From the NCBI RefSeq assembly GCF_001475935.1, contig NZ_LDQA01000047.1, positions 1-64,000 of the forward strand: a stretch of DNA of 64,000 nucleotides. The letters run 5' to 3'. This document shows, piece after piece, positions 8,112-17,809 of this stretch (position 1 is the stretch's first letter; each line of letters opens with the position of its first letter). Both the position numbers and the translations under genes were made by a program. The notes beneath the pieces are model-generated. The model was not told the origin of the DNA and did no database searches. It was given only the letters and a program-made list of their open reading frames with translations. Origin of the DNA: Aureimonas ureilytica. GTDB taxonomy: Bacteria > Pseudomonadota > Alphaproteobacteria > Rhizobiales > Rhizobiaceae.

Positions 8112-9500
8112 TTAGGCGTGGTAGGCCGCCTCGCCATGCGAGGTGAGGTCGAGGCCCTCGCGCTCGGCTTCCACGGTCGGACGCAGGCCGATGACGACAT
8201 CGACGATCTTGTAGAGGATCGCGGAGACGATGCCGCCATAGACCACGGTGATGAGCACCGCGACGATTTGGCTGTAGACCTGGGAGCCCATGGTGACGCC
8301 CTCGAGATAGCCGCCGCCGCCCAGCGAGGTGGAGGCGAAGATGCCGGTGCCGATGGCGCCGACGATGCCGCCCACGCCATGGATGCCGAAGACGTCGAGC
8401 GAGTCGTCATAGCCGAACTTCGGCTTCACCACGGCCACGAAGAAGTAGCAGAGGGCCGAGGCGATCGCGCCGAGGAAGATGGCGCCGATCGGGCCGACCG
8501 CACCCGCTGCCGGCGTCACGGCGACGAGGCCGGCGATGATGCCCGACACGGCACCGAGCATCGAGGCCTTGCCGCGCAGGAGGGCTTCGATCAGCACCCA
8601 GGCGACCGTCGCGCCGGCGGTTGCGGTGAAGGTGTTGATCATGGCGAGCGCCGCGCCGCCATTGGCTTCGAGGTTGGAGCCGGCGTTGAAGCCGAACCAG
8701 CCGACGAAGAGGATCGAGGCGCCGACCATGGTCAGCGTCATCGAATGCGGAGCCATGTTGTCACGGCCGAGGCCCGTGCGCTTGCCCACGATGAAGGCGC
8801 CGACCAGCGCCGCGATGCCGGCATTGATGTGAACCACCGTGCCGCCCGCGAAGTCGAGCGCGGCGACGCCGCCGGCATGCTTGCCAAGGAAGATCAGACC
8901 GTTGGCGTCCCAGACCATGTGAGCGATCGGGAAGTAGACGATCGTGACCCAGAGGATCGAGAAAAGCACGACCGCGCCGAATTTGATGCGCTCGGCGAAG
9001 GCGCCGACGATCAGCGCCGGCGTGATGCAGGCGAAGGTCATCTGGAAGGCGATGAACACGTATTCGGGGATCACGATGCCCTTGGTGAAGGTCGCCGACA
9101 TCGTGTCCTTGGTGATCCCGGCAAGGAGGAGCTTGCCCGTGCCGCCCCAGAAGGCGCTGGTGGAGCCGCCGAATGCGAAGGAATAGCCGTAGGTGACGTA
9201 GATGATCATGACGACCGCGGCGATCGTCACGGTCTGCATCAAGACAGAGAGCATGTTCTTGGCGCGCACGAGGCCGCCGTAGAACAGGCCGAGGCCCGGC
9301 AGGATCATGAACAGAACGAGGACGGTGGATATCATCATCCAGGCGACGTCGCCCTTGTCCATGACTTCGGCCGCAACGGCGGCGGCAGCCGCCGGCACCT
9401 GTTCAGGCGCAGGCGCGACGCCGGTGTCCTGCGCGAAGGCTGCGACCGTCGAGAGGCCCGACAGGGCCAAGGTCGCCAGGGAGGTCTTCAGAAAACGCAT
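8112..9500 (-). CDS. amtB: ammonium transporter
   Basis: A 462-residue inner-membrane ammonium channel. The start at 9500 begins a signal sequence (residues 1-23, cleavage after AFA), as in other AmtB proteins. About eleven hydrophobic helices follow. Family motifs are plain: DKGDVAWMMISTVLVLFM, PGLGLFYGGLVR, DFAGGTVVHINAG with the pore His, and FGIHGVGGIVGAIGTGIFA with the second pore His. The C-terminal tail, where GlnK docks, reads GLDLTSHGEAAYHA. It is 17 bases downstream of glnK and shares its nitrogen-controlled promoter. Confidence 0.96.
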   Translation of the reverse strand: MRFLKTSLATLALSGLSTVAAFAQDTGVAPAPEQVPAAAAAVAAEVMDKGDVAWMMISTVLVLFMILPGLGLFYGGLVRAKNMLSVLMQTVTIAAVVMIIYVTYGYSFAFGGSTSAFWGGTGKLLLAGITKDTMSATFTKGIVIPEYVFIAFQMTFACITPALIVGAFAERIKFGAVVLFSILWVTIVYFPIAHMVWDANGLIFLGKHAGGVAALDFAGGTVVHINAGIAALVGAFIVGKRTGLGRDNMAPHSMTLTMVGASILFVGWFGFNAGSNLEANGGAALAMINTFTATAGATVAWVLIEALLRGKASMLGAVSGIIAGLVAVTPAAGAVGPIGAIFLGAIASALCYFFVAVVKPKFGYDDSLDVFGIHGVGGIVGAIGTGIFASTSLGGGGYLEGVTMGSQVYSQIVAVLITVVYGGIVSAILYKIVDVVIGLRPTVEAEREGLDLTSHGEAAYHA

Positions 9501-9517
9501 GTTCGTACCGTATCCCC

Positions 9518-9974
<457 letters not shown>

Positions 9975-10098
9975 TTGAGCGACAGATCGATTTCGGCCGC
10001 ATTTGTGCGGTGCGAAAGCGCTTTCTGCCCTTCGGATGGTCAGCGGTAGCGTTGAAGAATTCGGAACGCCGCCGCTTTTTTAGACATGTGAGTATTCT

Positions 10099-10965
10099 TT
10101 AATCCATTCGACGCGGACGGATCAGCCCTTCCTGCGCCACCGAGGCGACGAGCACGCCCTCGCGCGAAAAGAGCGAGCCGCGCGTCAGCCCGCGCCCGCC
10201 CGACGAAGACGGACTGTCCTGCGTGTAGAGATGCCAGTCGCTGACCCGCAGCGGCCGGTGAAACCACATGGCATGGTCCAGGCTGGCGGCTTGGATACGC
10301 TCGTCGAAGATCGAGAGCCCGTGAGCGAAGAGCGAGGTGTCGAGCAGCGTCATATCGGAGAGATAGGCCATGACGGCGGCGTTCAGGGCCGGGTCGTCGC
10401 CGATATCGGCCGTCACCCGCACCCAGATATGCTGCTCGGGCGGCAGTTTCTCGCGCTTGAAGTAGTGATCGGTCGAGACGGGGCGAAACTCCACCGCGCG
10501 CGGCCGCATCCAGTAGCGCCGAACCGGCTCGGGCGCGCGGGCCAGAATGTCCTCACCCAGACTCTCGCCCGACGGCAGGTCTTCCGGCCCCGGCAGCGCG
10601 GGCATGGGAATCTGATGATCGAGCCCCTCTTCCTTCACCTGGAACGAGGCCGAAAGCGTGAAGATCGCCTGCCCATGTTGGATCGCCGTGACGAGGCGGG
10701 TGGAGAAGGAGCCGCCATCGCGCAGGCGATCCACCTCGTAGATCACCGGCACACGCGGATCGCCCGGCCGCATGAAGTAGCCATGCAGCGAGTGAACCTG
10801 CCGCTCGGCCGGCGCGGTGCGCTGGGCCGCGACCAGCGCCTGCGCAATGACTTGGCCCCCGAAGATGCGCTGCCAGCCATTGGCGGGGCTGATGCCGCGA
10901 AACAGGTTCTCTTCCAGCGTTTCGAGGTCCAGCGTTTCCACCAGCTTGGCCACCAGATCGTTCAT
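10099..10965 (-). CDS. tesB: acyl-CoA thioesterase II
   Basis: A 288-residue double-hotdog enzyme that hydrolyses medium- and long-chain acyl-CoA to fatty acid and CoA in the cytoplasm. Length is typical of TesB (about 286). The first hotdog has GISPANGWQRIFGGQVIAQALVAA and HSLHGYFMRPGDPRVPVIYEVDRLRDGGSFSTR. The second has YLSDMTLLDTSLFAHG (catalytic Asp region) and ASLDHAMWFHRPLRVSDWHLY. The conserved SPSSSGGRGLTRGSLFSREG near the C-terminus confirms the family. It appears monocistronic. Confidence 0.95.
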   Translation of the reverse strand: MNDLVAKLVETLDLETLEENLFRGISPANGWQRIFGGQVIAQALVAAQRTAPAERQVHSLHGYFMRPGDPRVPVIYEVDRLRDGGSFSTRLVTAIQHGQAIFTLSASFQVKEEGLDHQIPMPALPGPEDLPSGESLGEDILARAPEPVRRYWMRPRAVEFRPVSTDHYFKREKLPPEQHIWVRVTADIGDDPALNAAVMAYLSDMTLLDTSLFAHGLSIFDERIQAASLDHAMWFHRPLRVSDWHLYTQDSPSSSGGRGLTRGSLFSREGVLVASVAQEGLIRPRRMD

Positions 10966-11067
10966 GGAACCTCCCTTCCCAACGCGCTCTGCCTCGCCGC
11001 CCGCGAGCCGGGGCAGCGGGGGAGATGTAGCAGACTTGCGCGAAGGGAGAACCGGGCGGGTTTGCGC

Positions 11068-12264
11068 TCAACCGAGCGCGGCTTCCACGCCGCCGCCGCG
11101 CGACTTGGCGCGGTAGGAGGCCGCGTCCGCCCTGCGCAACATATCGTCCAGTCGCACGCTGGCGGCGGGGGCGGCGGCATAACCGTGGCTCACGCGCATC
11201 GTGACGGTGCGCCCGGTCAGATCGTAGGGCTGCATCAGATGGTCGGTCAGGCGCATGGCGAAGCACTCCGCCTCATCGGCGCCGCCGAGCCCGGACTGGA
11301 TGATGGCAAACTCGTCCCCGCCCAGGCGCACGGCGATGTCGTGCTCGCCGATCAGGCGTTTGACGCGCCCCGCCAAGGCCCGCAGAAGCGCGTCGCCCGT
11401 GTCATGGCCGAACCGATCGTTGATCGACTTGAACTCGTCCAAGTCGAAACAATGCACGGCCATCCACCCTTCGTCCCTGGGGGGCGGGAGCGTGCGCAGG
11501 TCCTGAAGCGCGAGGCGATTGCCGAGGCCGGTCAGCGCGTCGGTTCGCGCCAGACGCGTCATGGTGATGCGCGATTCGATCTCCTGCACGGACACGTCGT
11601 AGATATGCCGGATGCTTTCCAAACTGCCGCACAGGAAGACAAGAAGGATCAGACCCAGCAGCCTGTCGGCCCCACTGCCGAAGACGAGCGTGGAAATGGC
11701 GGGTGGAAGGGCAGCGATCACCACGGCGGCGATGGCCAACCGCGGCCGGATGAAAAGCCGCATGGCGACGCCCGAGCAATAGCCGAAGACGAGAGCCGTT
11801 CCCAGCACGTGAAGTCCCGCATCGAGGCGCGCGAAAAGCCCTGCCGACAGGCCGCCGACCGATGAGGCGACGAGGCAGGTCGTCACGGTATGGACCAGCT
11901 CCCATAGGCGTGCCTCCTCCACGCTCGGAACGGCCTGCCGCAGCCGGAGCTGATGCGCCACGAGCACGACGAGTTTGGCCAGGGATGCGGCCATGCCGAC
12001 GAGCGCGGCGCCCAGAATGGCTGGAGAGCCCACTTGAAGATAGGCGAAAATGCCGACAGCGACGATCGTCGCCCCCATGATAGCGCTGGGTAAAAGGCTG
12101 AAAGCCAACCCGGATACGAGCGTCTTGTAGGTTTCGTCCATCTCCTGCTGGAAGAGCCTGCGAGCGCGAATGGGTTCGGAACCCGCCGTCAAACTCGCCT
12201 CCCCAAAACGGCAGCCCAATGGGTGCCAAGACTCCGAAATGTAACCTTGAGTTGCGCAACCCAT
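11068..12264 (-). CDS. membrane-anchored GGDEF diguanylate cyclase
   Basis: The protein would make cyclic di-GMP from GTP. The N-terminal half has six hydrophobic helices of a MASE-like sensor (for example LVSGLAFSLLPSAIMG and SAGLFARLDAG), and the C-terminal half is a GGDEF domain beginning ARTDALTGLGNRLAL. The active-site motif is intact (RLGGDEF) with the metal-binding Asp in FDLDEFKSIND. No inhibitory RxxD is visible at the usual spacing. The start is uncertain: the ATG at 12264 has a distant AAGG; a GTG at 12312 or an ATG at 12141 is also possible. The sensed signal is unknown. Confidence 0.85.
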   Translation of the reverse strand: MGCATQGYISESWHPLGCRFGEASLTAGSEPIRARRLFQQEMDETYKTLVSGLAFSLLPSAIMGATIVAVGIFAYLQVGSPAILGAALVGMAASLAKLVVLVAHQLRLRQAVPSVEEARLWELVHTVTTCLVASSVGGLSAGLFARLDAGLHVLGTALVFGYCSGVAMRLFIRPRLAIAAVVIAALPPAISTLVFGSGADRLLGLILLVFLCGSLESIRHIYDVSVQEIESRITMTRLARTDALTGLGNRLALQDLRTLPPPRDEGWMAVHCFDLDEFKSINDRFGHDTGDALLRALAGRVKRLIGEHDIAVRLGGDEFAIIQSGLGGADEAECFAMRLTDHLMQPYDLTGRTVTMRVSHGYAAAPAASVRLDDMLRRADAASYRAKSRGGGVEAALG

Positions 12265-12807
12265 GAAAGATCCGACCTTGGAGCCGGACGCCGATGCCAA
12301 GGGCTCGAACACCCGATATACCGACCCGATACATGGTGATCGGATCGTCCAGATTTCCGCAAGGTCACGCTACCTTTCTTGCCGTTCGCAGTCACAGCCA
12401 CCTGAAAAGCTTGCTGGGTCATAGCGAAATCTGATCCCGGAAGAGCGACGATATGCCGCCCCTATGTCACCCAGAATAATGGATATTTCCGTAGCCGGCG
12501 ATACAAGCTTCGTTCGTCGATGAAATTTTTCACTCGGATACGTTGAAATCTCTTTCAGGAACGAGCGCAACGGATGATCCCGGACGTTCCGCATCCCGCC
12601 CGCCTCATTCTTCCGAAAACAACGAAGAGATGGCTTTTTGTCTTCAGCACGCTCTTCCGGGGGCTTCGCGACGGATAACGGAACGCTGCCTTGAACGCGC
12701 AAGGCGTCACACCACCCTTGTCCCCATGCCGCGTGACGCTCTAGATCAGCGCGCAAGGGACCTGCCGCCACGAAGGGCCGGTCCCGTCCCGAACCGGAGT
12801 CCGAGCC
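12265..12807. other. intergenic region without recognised genes
   Basis: About 540 bases between the divergent diguanylate cyclase and hydroxylase genes. Reading frames here are short and lack family motifs. It presumably carries both promoters. I see no tRNA, repeat or convincing terminator. Confidence 0.5.
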
Positions 12808-14049
12808 ATGTCCGACCCTCGCCGTGAGACCCTGCCCGAGCGCGCTGACATCGTGGTGGCCGGTGCGGGCTATGTCGGACTCGGAACCGCGGTCGCGATT
12901 CGCCAAGCCGCGCCCGAGCTTTCGGTGGTGCTGGTGGACGCCGCGCCCGAAGGCGTCTGGGAGCGGGACGGACGCGCCTCGGCCATCGCGGCCGCCGCCA
13001 TCCGCATGTTGACGCGCCTCGGCGTCTGGGACGCGATCCGGCCGGAAGCTGAAGCGATCCGCGAGATGATCGTCACGGATTCGCGCACCAACGATCCCGT
13101 GCGCCCGGTCTTCCTGACCTTCGGCGGCGAGGCCGAGCCGGGCGAGCCCTTCGCCCATATGGTGCCCAATGTCGCGCTGAACGGCGCCCTGCGCGCCCGG
13201 GCGGCCGAGCTTGGCATTCCCATTCGCTCGGGCGCGGCCGTCACCGGACTTCAGGTCGGCCCCTCCAGCGTCACGATAGAGACGGGCCCGGGCGCCATCG
13301 AGGCGCGGCTTCTGGTCGCCGCCGATGGCGTGCGCTCCGCCATTCGCGACATGGCGGGCATTCGCACCGTCCACACCGATTATGGCCAGAGCGGCATCGT
13401 CGTCACCGTCCAGCACGAGCGCCCGCACGAGGGCCGCGCCGAGGAGCACTTCCTGCCCGCCGGCCCCTTCGCCATTCTGCCGCTCAAGAACAACCGCTCC
13501 TCGCTGGTCTGGACCGAATCCACGGCCGAGGCCGAGCGCCTGCTGCGCGCCGACGAGATGGTCTTCGAATTAGAGCTGGAGCAGCGCTTCGGCCTGAAGC
13601 TCGGCGCGCTCACGGTCGAAGGCAAGCCCCGCGCCTTCCCGCTGGGGCTGACGCTGGCGCGCGATTTCGTGAAACCGCGCATCGCGCTGGCGGGAGACGC
13701 CGCGCACGGCATTCACCCGATCGCCGGCCAGGGGCTCAATCTCGGTTTCAAGGACGTGGCGGCGCTGGCCGAGACGGTGGTGGAGGCCGCGCGCCTCGGG
13801 CTCGACATCGGTGCGCTCGACACGCTGCAGCGCTACGAGCGCTGGCGCCGCTTCGACACGGTGCAGATGGGCATCACGACCGATGTCCTGAACCGGCTGT
13901 TTTCCAACGACAATCCCATGCTGCGCGCCGCGCGCTCCTTCGGCCTGTCGCTGGTGGACCGCGCGCCCTTCGCCAAGCGCTATTTCATCGAGCAGGCGTC
14001 CGGCCTCAGCGCCTCGACGCCCCGGCTCCTGCGCGGCGAGCCGGTCTGA
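12808..14049 (+). CDS. UbiH/UbiF/VisC-family FAD-dependent hydroxylase
   Basis: A 413-residue flavoprotein monooxygenase, probably hydroxylating the ubiquinone ring. It has the N-terminal dinucleotide fold GAGYVGLG (residues 19-26), the middle AADGVRSAIRD motif that contacts FAD and NADPH, and the late GDAAHGIHPIAGQGLNLGFKD motif (from residue 296) diagnostic of UbiH-type enzymes. Length fits the family (about 390-420). Alphaproteobacteria use one or more such proteins (UbiH, UbiF, UbiL) with differing positions; I cannot assign the ring carbon. It is followed by the sulfur operon after 230 bases. Confidence 0.9.
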   Translation: MSDPRRETLPERADIVVAGAGYVGLGTAVAIRQAAPELSVVLVDAAPEGVWERDGRASAIAAAAIRMLTRLGVWDAIRPEAEAIREMIVTDSRTNDPVRPVFLTFGGEAEPGEPFAHMVPNVALNGALRARAAELGIPIRSGAAVTGLQVGPSSVTIETGPGAIEARLLVAADGVRSAIRDMAGIRTVHTDYGQSGIVVTVQHERPHEGRAEEHFLPAGPFAILPLKNNRSSLVWTESTAEAERLLRADEMVFELELEQRFGLKLGALTVEGKPRAFPLGLTLARDFVKPRIALAGDAAHGIHPIAGQGLNLGFKDVAALAETVVEAARLGLDIGALDTLQRYERWRRFDTVQMGITTDVLNRLFSNDNPMLRAARSFGLSLVDRAPFAKRYFIEQASGLSASTPRLLRGEPV

Positions 14050-14279
14050 CGGGCTCGGCCGGACACAGAGCGCATTCATTGCGCGTCTGTGGCCCTCGCG
14101 AGCAAAAACATCCGCTTGAACTGCACCGAAGGAAATCCTCTTCGGCGCAACGTGGCTGGCATTGGATTATTTAGAACGATAACAAGCGAGCCGCGACACC
14201 TCTTCGGGTGTCGGGAGGTGTCTTCGTGGCTGCCGCGCAACCGGTGGCCGGGAAGACCGGCAGAAAAGGACCATCGGGA

Positions 14280-14618
14280 ATGGCGAGCGACGTCAAGGCG
14301 GGTGCGAAGACCAAGGGGCCCAAGCTCCCCGTCATCATGAGCGCCAACGACCTCTTGGACGGCGACGTCGTGTTCCTGACCCGCGAGGGCTGGAGCCTCG
14401 ACCCCAAGGCCGCGCTGGTCGCAAACGATGCTGCGACGGTCGCCTTCATGGAAGAAGAGGGCGCCAAGGGCTTCAAGAGCAACCGGGTCGTCGATCCCTA
14501 TCTGGTCGAGGTCACGCTCGATCCGAACGGGCTGCCTCTCGCCACGCATTTTCGCGAGGCGATCCGCCAGAAGGGTCCGAGCATTCTGCCGCAATACGGC
14601 AAGCAGGCTGAATTTTAA
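14280..14618 (+). CDS. DUF2849 protein, first gene of the sulfate-reduction operon
   Basis: A small protein (112 residues from the ATG at 14280, preceded by AAAGGA; a GTG at 14208 would add 24). It has the DUF2849 core: IMSANDLLDGDVVFLTREG near the N-terminus, then NRVVDPYLVEV and HFREAIRQKGPS. In alphaproteobacteria this family nearly always sits directly before cysI, as here, where the spacing is 85 bases. A role in sulfite reductase maturation or electron supply has been suggested only by context; the biochemical function is not known. Confidence 0.85.
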   Translation: MASDVKAGAKTKGPKLPVIMSANDLLDGDVVFLTREGWSLDPKAALVANDAATVAFMEEEGAKGFKSNRVVDPYLVEVTLDPNGLPLATHFREAIRQKGPSILPQYGKQAEF

Positions 14619-14703
14619 GCGTTTCGGGATGGGGAGCCTCTGAGCGCTTCCGCCACCCACCGGGCGCCCGCAAGAGCGCCGGAACCGATCGAGGACGACA
14701 GGC

Positions 14704-16407
14704 ATGTATCGGTACGACGAATTCGATGAGCGCTTCGTGCGTGAGCGCGTCCAGCAGTTTCGCCATCAGGTGGAGCGCCGGCTCGACGGCTCGCTCTCGG
14801 ACGACGAGTTCAAGCCGCTGCGCCTCAAGAACGGACTCTATCTCCAGCTTCACGCCTATATGCTGCGCGTCGCCGTGCCCTATGGCACGCTGAACTCCAA
14901 GCAGATGCGCCAGTTGGCCCTGATCGCCGAGAAATACGACAAGGGTTATGCGCATTTCACCACGCGCCAGAACCTTCAGTACAACTGGCCGAAGCTGCGC
15001 GATGTCCCCGACATCATGGACCTTCTGGCCGATGTCGAGATGCACTGCATCCAGACCTCGGGCAATTGCATCCGCAACGTCACGGCGGACCAGTTCGCCG
15101 GCGTCGCGGCCGACGAGGTGGAAGACCCGCGCCCGACCGGCGAGTTGATCCGCCAATGGTCGAGCCTGCACCCCGAATTTTCCTGGCTGCCGCGCAAGTT
15201 CAAGATCGCCGTGACCGGCGCCGAGCACGACCGCGCCGCGATCAAGGTTCACGATATCGGCCTGCGCATTCTGCGCCATCCCGAAACCAACGAGATCGGC
15301 TACGAAGTCGTCGTGGGCGGCGGTCTCGGCCGCACGCCGATGGTCGGCAAGGTGATCCGCGACTTCCTGCCGAAGGCCGAACTGCTCGCCTATCTCGAGG
15401 CGATCATGCGCGTCTACAACGCGGAAGGCCGGCGCGACAACAAGTACAAGGCGCGCGTCAAGATCCTCGTCCACGAGATCGGCACGGACGAGTTCAAGGC
15501 CCGCGTCGAAGCAGAATATGCTCAGCTCAACGGCCCGACGATCAATGCGCCGGCCGAAGAGGTGGAGCGCATCGCGCGCTATTTCGCGGCCCCCGCCTAC
15601 GAGACGCTGCCCGAGACCTCTTCGGTGCTGGAGGCCGCCCGTGCGGCCGACCCCGAACTCGACCGTTTCGTGGAGCAGAACGGCTTTGCCCATCGCCAGC
15701 CCGGCTATATCGCGCTGACGGTTTCGCTGAAGCCCATCGGCGGCGTACCGGGCGACATGAGCGACAAGGAAATGCGCGCCTTCGCCGACATTGCAGAGCG
15801 CTACTCGTTCGATGAATTCCGCGTCACGCACGTGCAGAACCTCGTTCTGCCGCATGTGAAGAAGGATGACGTGCCGGCGGTCTACGCCGCGCTCAAGGCG
15901 GCGGGGCTCGCCACCGCCAATGCCGGTCTCGTTACCGACATCATCGCCTGCCCCGGCCTCGACTATTGCGCGCTGGCGACGGCCCGCTCGATCCCGATCG
16001 CGCAGGACATTTCCAATCTCTATGCCGACGAGGCCAAGCAGAAGGACGTGGGGCCGCTCCAGATCAAGATCTCGGGCTGCATCAATGCCTGCGGCCATCA
16101 CCATGTCGGCCATATCGGCATTCTCGGCCTCGAAAAGTCGGGCCGCGAGAACTACCAGATCACGGTGGGCGGCGACGCCTCCGAACACGCGGCGCTGGGT
16201 GAGCGCGTGGGGCCGGGCATCGACGCCGAGCAGGTGCCGGGTGCCATCGAGGCGTTGGTCGGCGTCTACATGAGCGAACGGCAGGCCGGCGAAACCTTCA
16301 TCGACACGGTGAAGCGCGCCGGGCTGGAGCCCTTCAAGCAGGGCTTCACCGCCTATGTCGCGGGCAGCAACGCGGCCAACGCTTCGGCGGAAGGAGCGCA
16401 CGCATGA
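14704..16407 (+). CDS. cysI: sulfite reductase hemoprotein subunit
   Basis: A 567-residue siroheme/4Fe-4S enzyme that reduces sulfite to sulfide. The two-fold repeated nitrite/sulfite reductase architecture is visible: ferredoxin-like halves around HFTTRQNLQYNWPKL and FRVTHVQNLVLPHV, each ending in a siroheme-binding region. The cluster cysteines are Cys416 and Cys422 (CPGLDYC) and Cys459 and Cys463 (CINACGHHHVGH). Ferredoxin-type nitrite reductases share the fold, but the cys neighbours and lack of nitrate genes favour sulfite. No flavoprotein CysJ is present, so the electron donor is probably ferredoxin or another reductase. The last four bases overlap the DUF934 gene. Confidence 0.93.
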   Translation: MYRYDEFDERFVRERVQQFRHQVERRLDGSLSDDEFKPLRLKNGLYLQLHAYMLRVAVPYGTLNSKQMRQLALIAEKYDKGYAHFTTRQNLQYNWPKLRDVPDIMDLLADVEMHCIQTSGNCIRNVTADQFAGVAADEVEDPRPTGELIRQWSSLHPEFSWLPRKFKIAVTGAEHDRAAIKVHDIGLRILRHPETNEIGYEVVVGGGLGRTPMVGKVIRDFLPKAELLAYLEAIMRVYNAEGRRDNKYKARVKILVHEIGTDEFKARVEAEYAQLNGPTINAPAEEVERIARYFAAPAYETLPETSSVLEAARAADPELDRFVEQNGFAHRQPGYIALTVSLKPIGGVPGDMSDKEMRAFADIAERYSFDEFRVTHVQNLVLPHVKKDDVPAVYAALKAAGLATANAGLVTDIIACPGLDYCALATARSIPIAQDISNLYADEAKQKDVGPLQIKISGCINACGHHHVGHIGILGLEKSGRENYQITVGGDASEHAALGERVGPGIDAEQVPGAIEALVGVYMSERQAGETFIDTVKRAGLEPFKQGFTAYVAGSNAANASAEGAHA

Positions 16408-16922
16408 GCCTACTCGTCACCCCCGCCGGAGAGAAGACCGACGAGTTCACTGTTATCGAGGACATGGCCGATCTGTCCCTGACCGAGGGCGCGGTTCTTG
16501 TGCCGCTCACCGTCGTCGACCAGGCCCTCGCCGACCGGCGCAACGCGCCCTTGGGTCTGGCGGTCGCGGGCGACACGCCGGTCTGCGCCGTCGAGCCCTA
16601 TTTCGGGCAGGTGGAGCTGATCTCGGTTCGCTTTCCGTCCTTCTCGGACGGGCGCGGTTTCTCGCTTGCCAAGCGCCTGCGCCGCGCGGGCTTTTCCGGC
16701 ACGCTGCGCGCCAGCGGCCCGCTGATCGCCGATCAGTTCGCCGAGGCGCTGGCCTGCGGCTTCGATGAAGTCTGGCTGCCGGACCAGATGGCCGAGCGCC
16801 AGCCTGTTGACCAGTGGATGAAGGCCAAGGACATCGTCCGCGACCATTACCAGACCGGCTATGGCGAGGATCAGAGCATCCTGCAGAAGCGCCTCGCCGC
16901 CCGCGCGGGAGAGGCCGCATGA
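16404..16922 (+). CDS. DUF934 protein of the sulfate-assimilation operon
   Basis: A 172-residue protein that overlaps both neighbours by four bases (ATGA at each end), so it is tightly coupled to cysI and cysH. The family core is seen as VEPYFGQVELISVRFPSFSDGRGFSLAKRLRRAGFSGTLRASG, followed by LIADQFAEALACGFDEV. DUF934 is found almost exclusively beside cysI/cysH in proteobacteria. It has no redox cysteine cluster and no known reaction; a helper role in sulfite reduction is inferred from this conserved context. Confidence 0.88.
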   Translation: MSLLVTPAGEKTDEFTVIEDMADLSLTEGAVLVPLTVVDQALADRRNAPLGLAVAGDTPVCAVEPYFGQVELISVRFPSFSDGRGFSLAKRLRRAGFSGTLRASGPLIADQFAEALACGFDEVWLPDQMAERQPVDQWMKAKDIVRDHYQTGYGEDQSILQKRLAARAGEAA

Positions 16923-17698
16923 GCGCCGAGCTCGCGCAGGACCTCAACGACAGCTTCGCGGGCCTCAAGCCCGCCGAGCGGCTGCGCCTTTTGACGGAGC
17001 GCCTGCCCGGCCGCATCGTCTTCACCACCTCACTCGGCATCGAAGACCAGATGCTCACCCATCTGATCTTCCGCGAGAAGCTGGCGATCGACGTGGTGAC
17101 ACTCGACACCGGCCGCCTGTTTCCCGAGACCTACGCTCTCTGGCAGCAGACGGAAGAAACCTATGGCCGGCGCATCAAGGCCAAGTATCCGCAGGCCGAA
17201 GCTCTCGAAGCGCTGATCGACGATCAGGGCATCAACGGCTTCTATTTCGCGCCCGAAATGCGCAAAGCCTGCTGCGGCGCGCGCAAGGTGGAGCCGCTCG
17301 GCCGCGCCTTGGCGGGTGCGTCGGGCTGGATCACGGGCCTGCGCCGCGACCAGTCGGCCAATCGCGAGCGGCTCGACTTCGTGTCCTTCGACGGCGCGCG
17401 CGGCCTGATCAAGGCCAACCCGCTCTTCGACTGGACGCGCGAGGAAATCCGCGTCTTCACCGTGGATAACGCCGTTCCGGTGAATCCGCTGCACGATCAG
17501 GGCTTCCTGTCCATCGGATGCGCCCCTTGCACCCGCGCCATTCGCCCCGGCGAGGTCGAGCGGGCGGGCCGCTGGTGGTGGGAAGAGGAAACCAAGCGCG
17601 AATGCGGCCTGCATGTGGACGAGGCCGGCCAGCCCGTGCGTGCCGAGGATGGCCGCCCCGCCCCCGGCGACAGCGCCTTCGAGACAATTCCCTCCTGA
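16919..17698 (+). CDS. cysH: adenylyl-sulfate (APS) reductase
   Basis: A 259-residue enzyme reducing activated sulfate to sulfite with thioredoxin or glutathione. The start at 16919 overlaps the previous stop. The PP-loop region is TTSLGIEDQM, and the active-site cysteine lies in the C-terminal KRECGLH motif. Cys118-Cys119 (ACCGARK) and Cys201/Cys204 (GCAPC) form the 4Fe-4S site that marks APS reductases as opposed to PAPS reductases. This agrees with the absence of an APS kinase (cysC) gene or domain in the operon. Confidence 0.93.
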   Translation: MSAELAQDLNDSFAGLKPAERLRLLTERLPGRIVFTTSLGIEDQMLTHLIFREKLAIDVVTLDTGRLFPETYALWQQTEETYGRRIKAKYPQAEALEALIDDQGINGFYFAPEMRKACCGARKVEPLGRALAGASGWITGLRRDQSANRERLDFVSFDGARGLIKANPLFDWTREEIRVFTVDNAVPVNPLHDQGFLSIGCAPCTRAIRPGEVERAGRWWWEEETKRECGLHVDEAGQPVRAEDGRPAPGDSAFETIPS

Positions 17699-17809
17699 TC
17701 GGCCCGTCCTGATCGGCCGCTTCTGACAGGCCCTGCCTGACTGGACCGCGCCGACCTATCCCCCTTCTCAGCCGCGCCCGCGCTTGCCGGGCGTCAAAGG
17801 TCCCCTGCC

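Noticed and set aside
11805-11815. Partial parS-like sequence (CACGTGAA)
   Set aside because: Only half of the palindrome matches, and it lies within the diguanylate cyclase coding sequence.
10231-11865. Long plus-strand frame opposite tesB and the diguanylate cyclase
   Set aside because: It spans two genuine genes on the other strand and the gap between them, and reads as antisense composition.
14512-16401. Long minus-strand frame opposite cysI
   Set aside because: It mirrors cysI and has no family motif; the cysI frame has the complete siroheme and iron-sulfur signatures.
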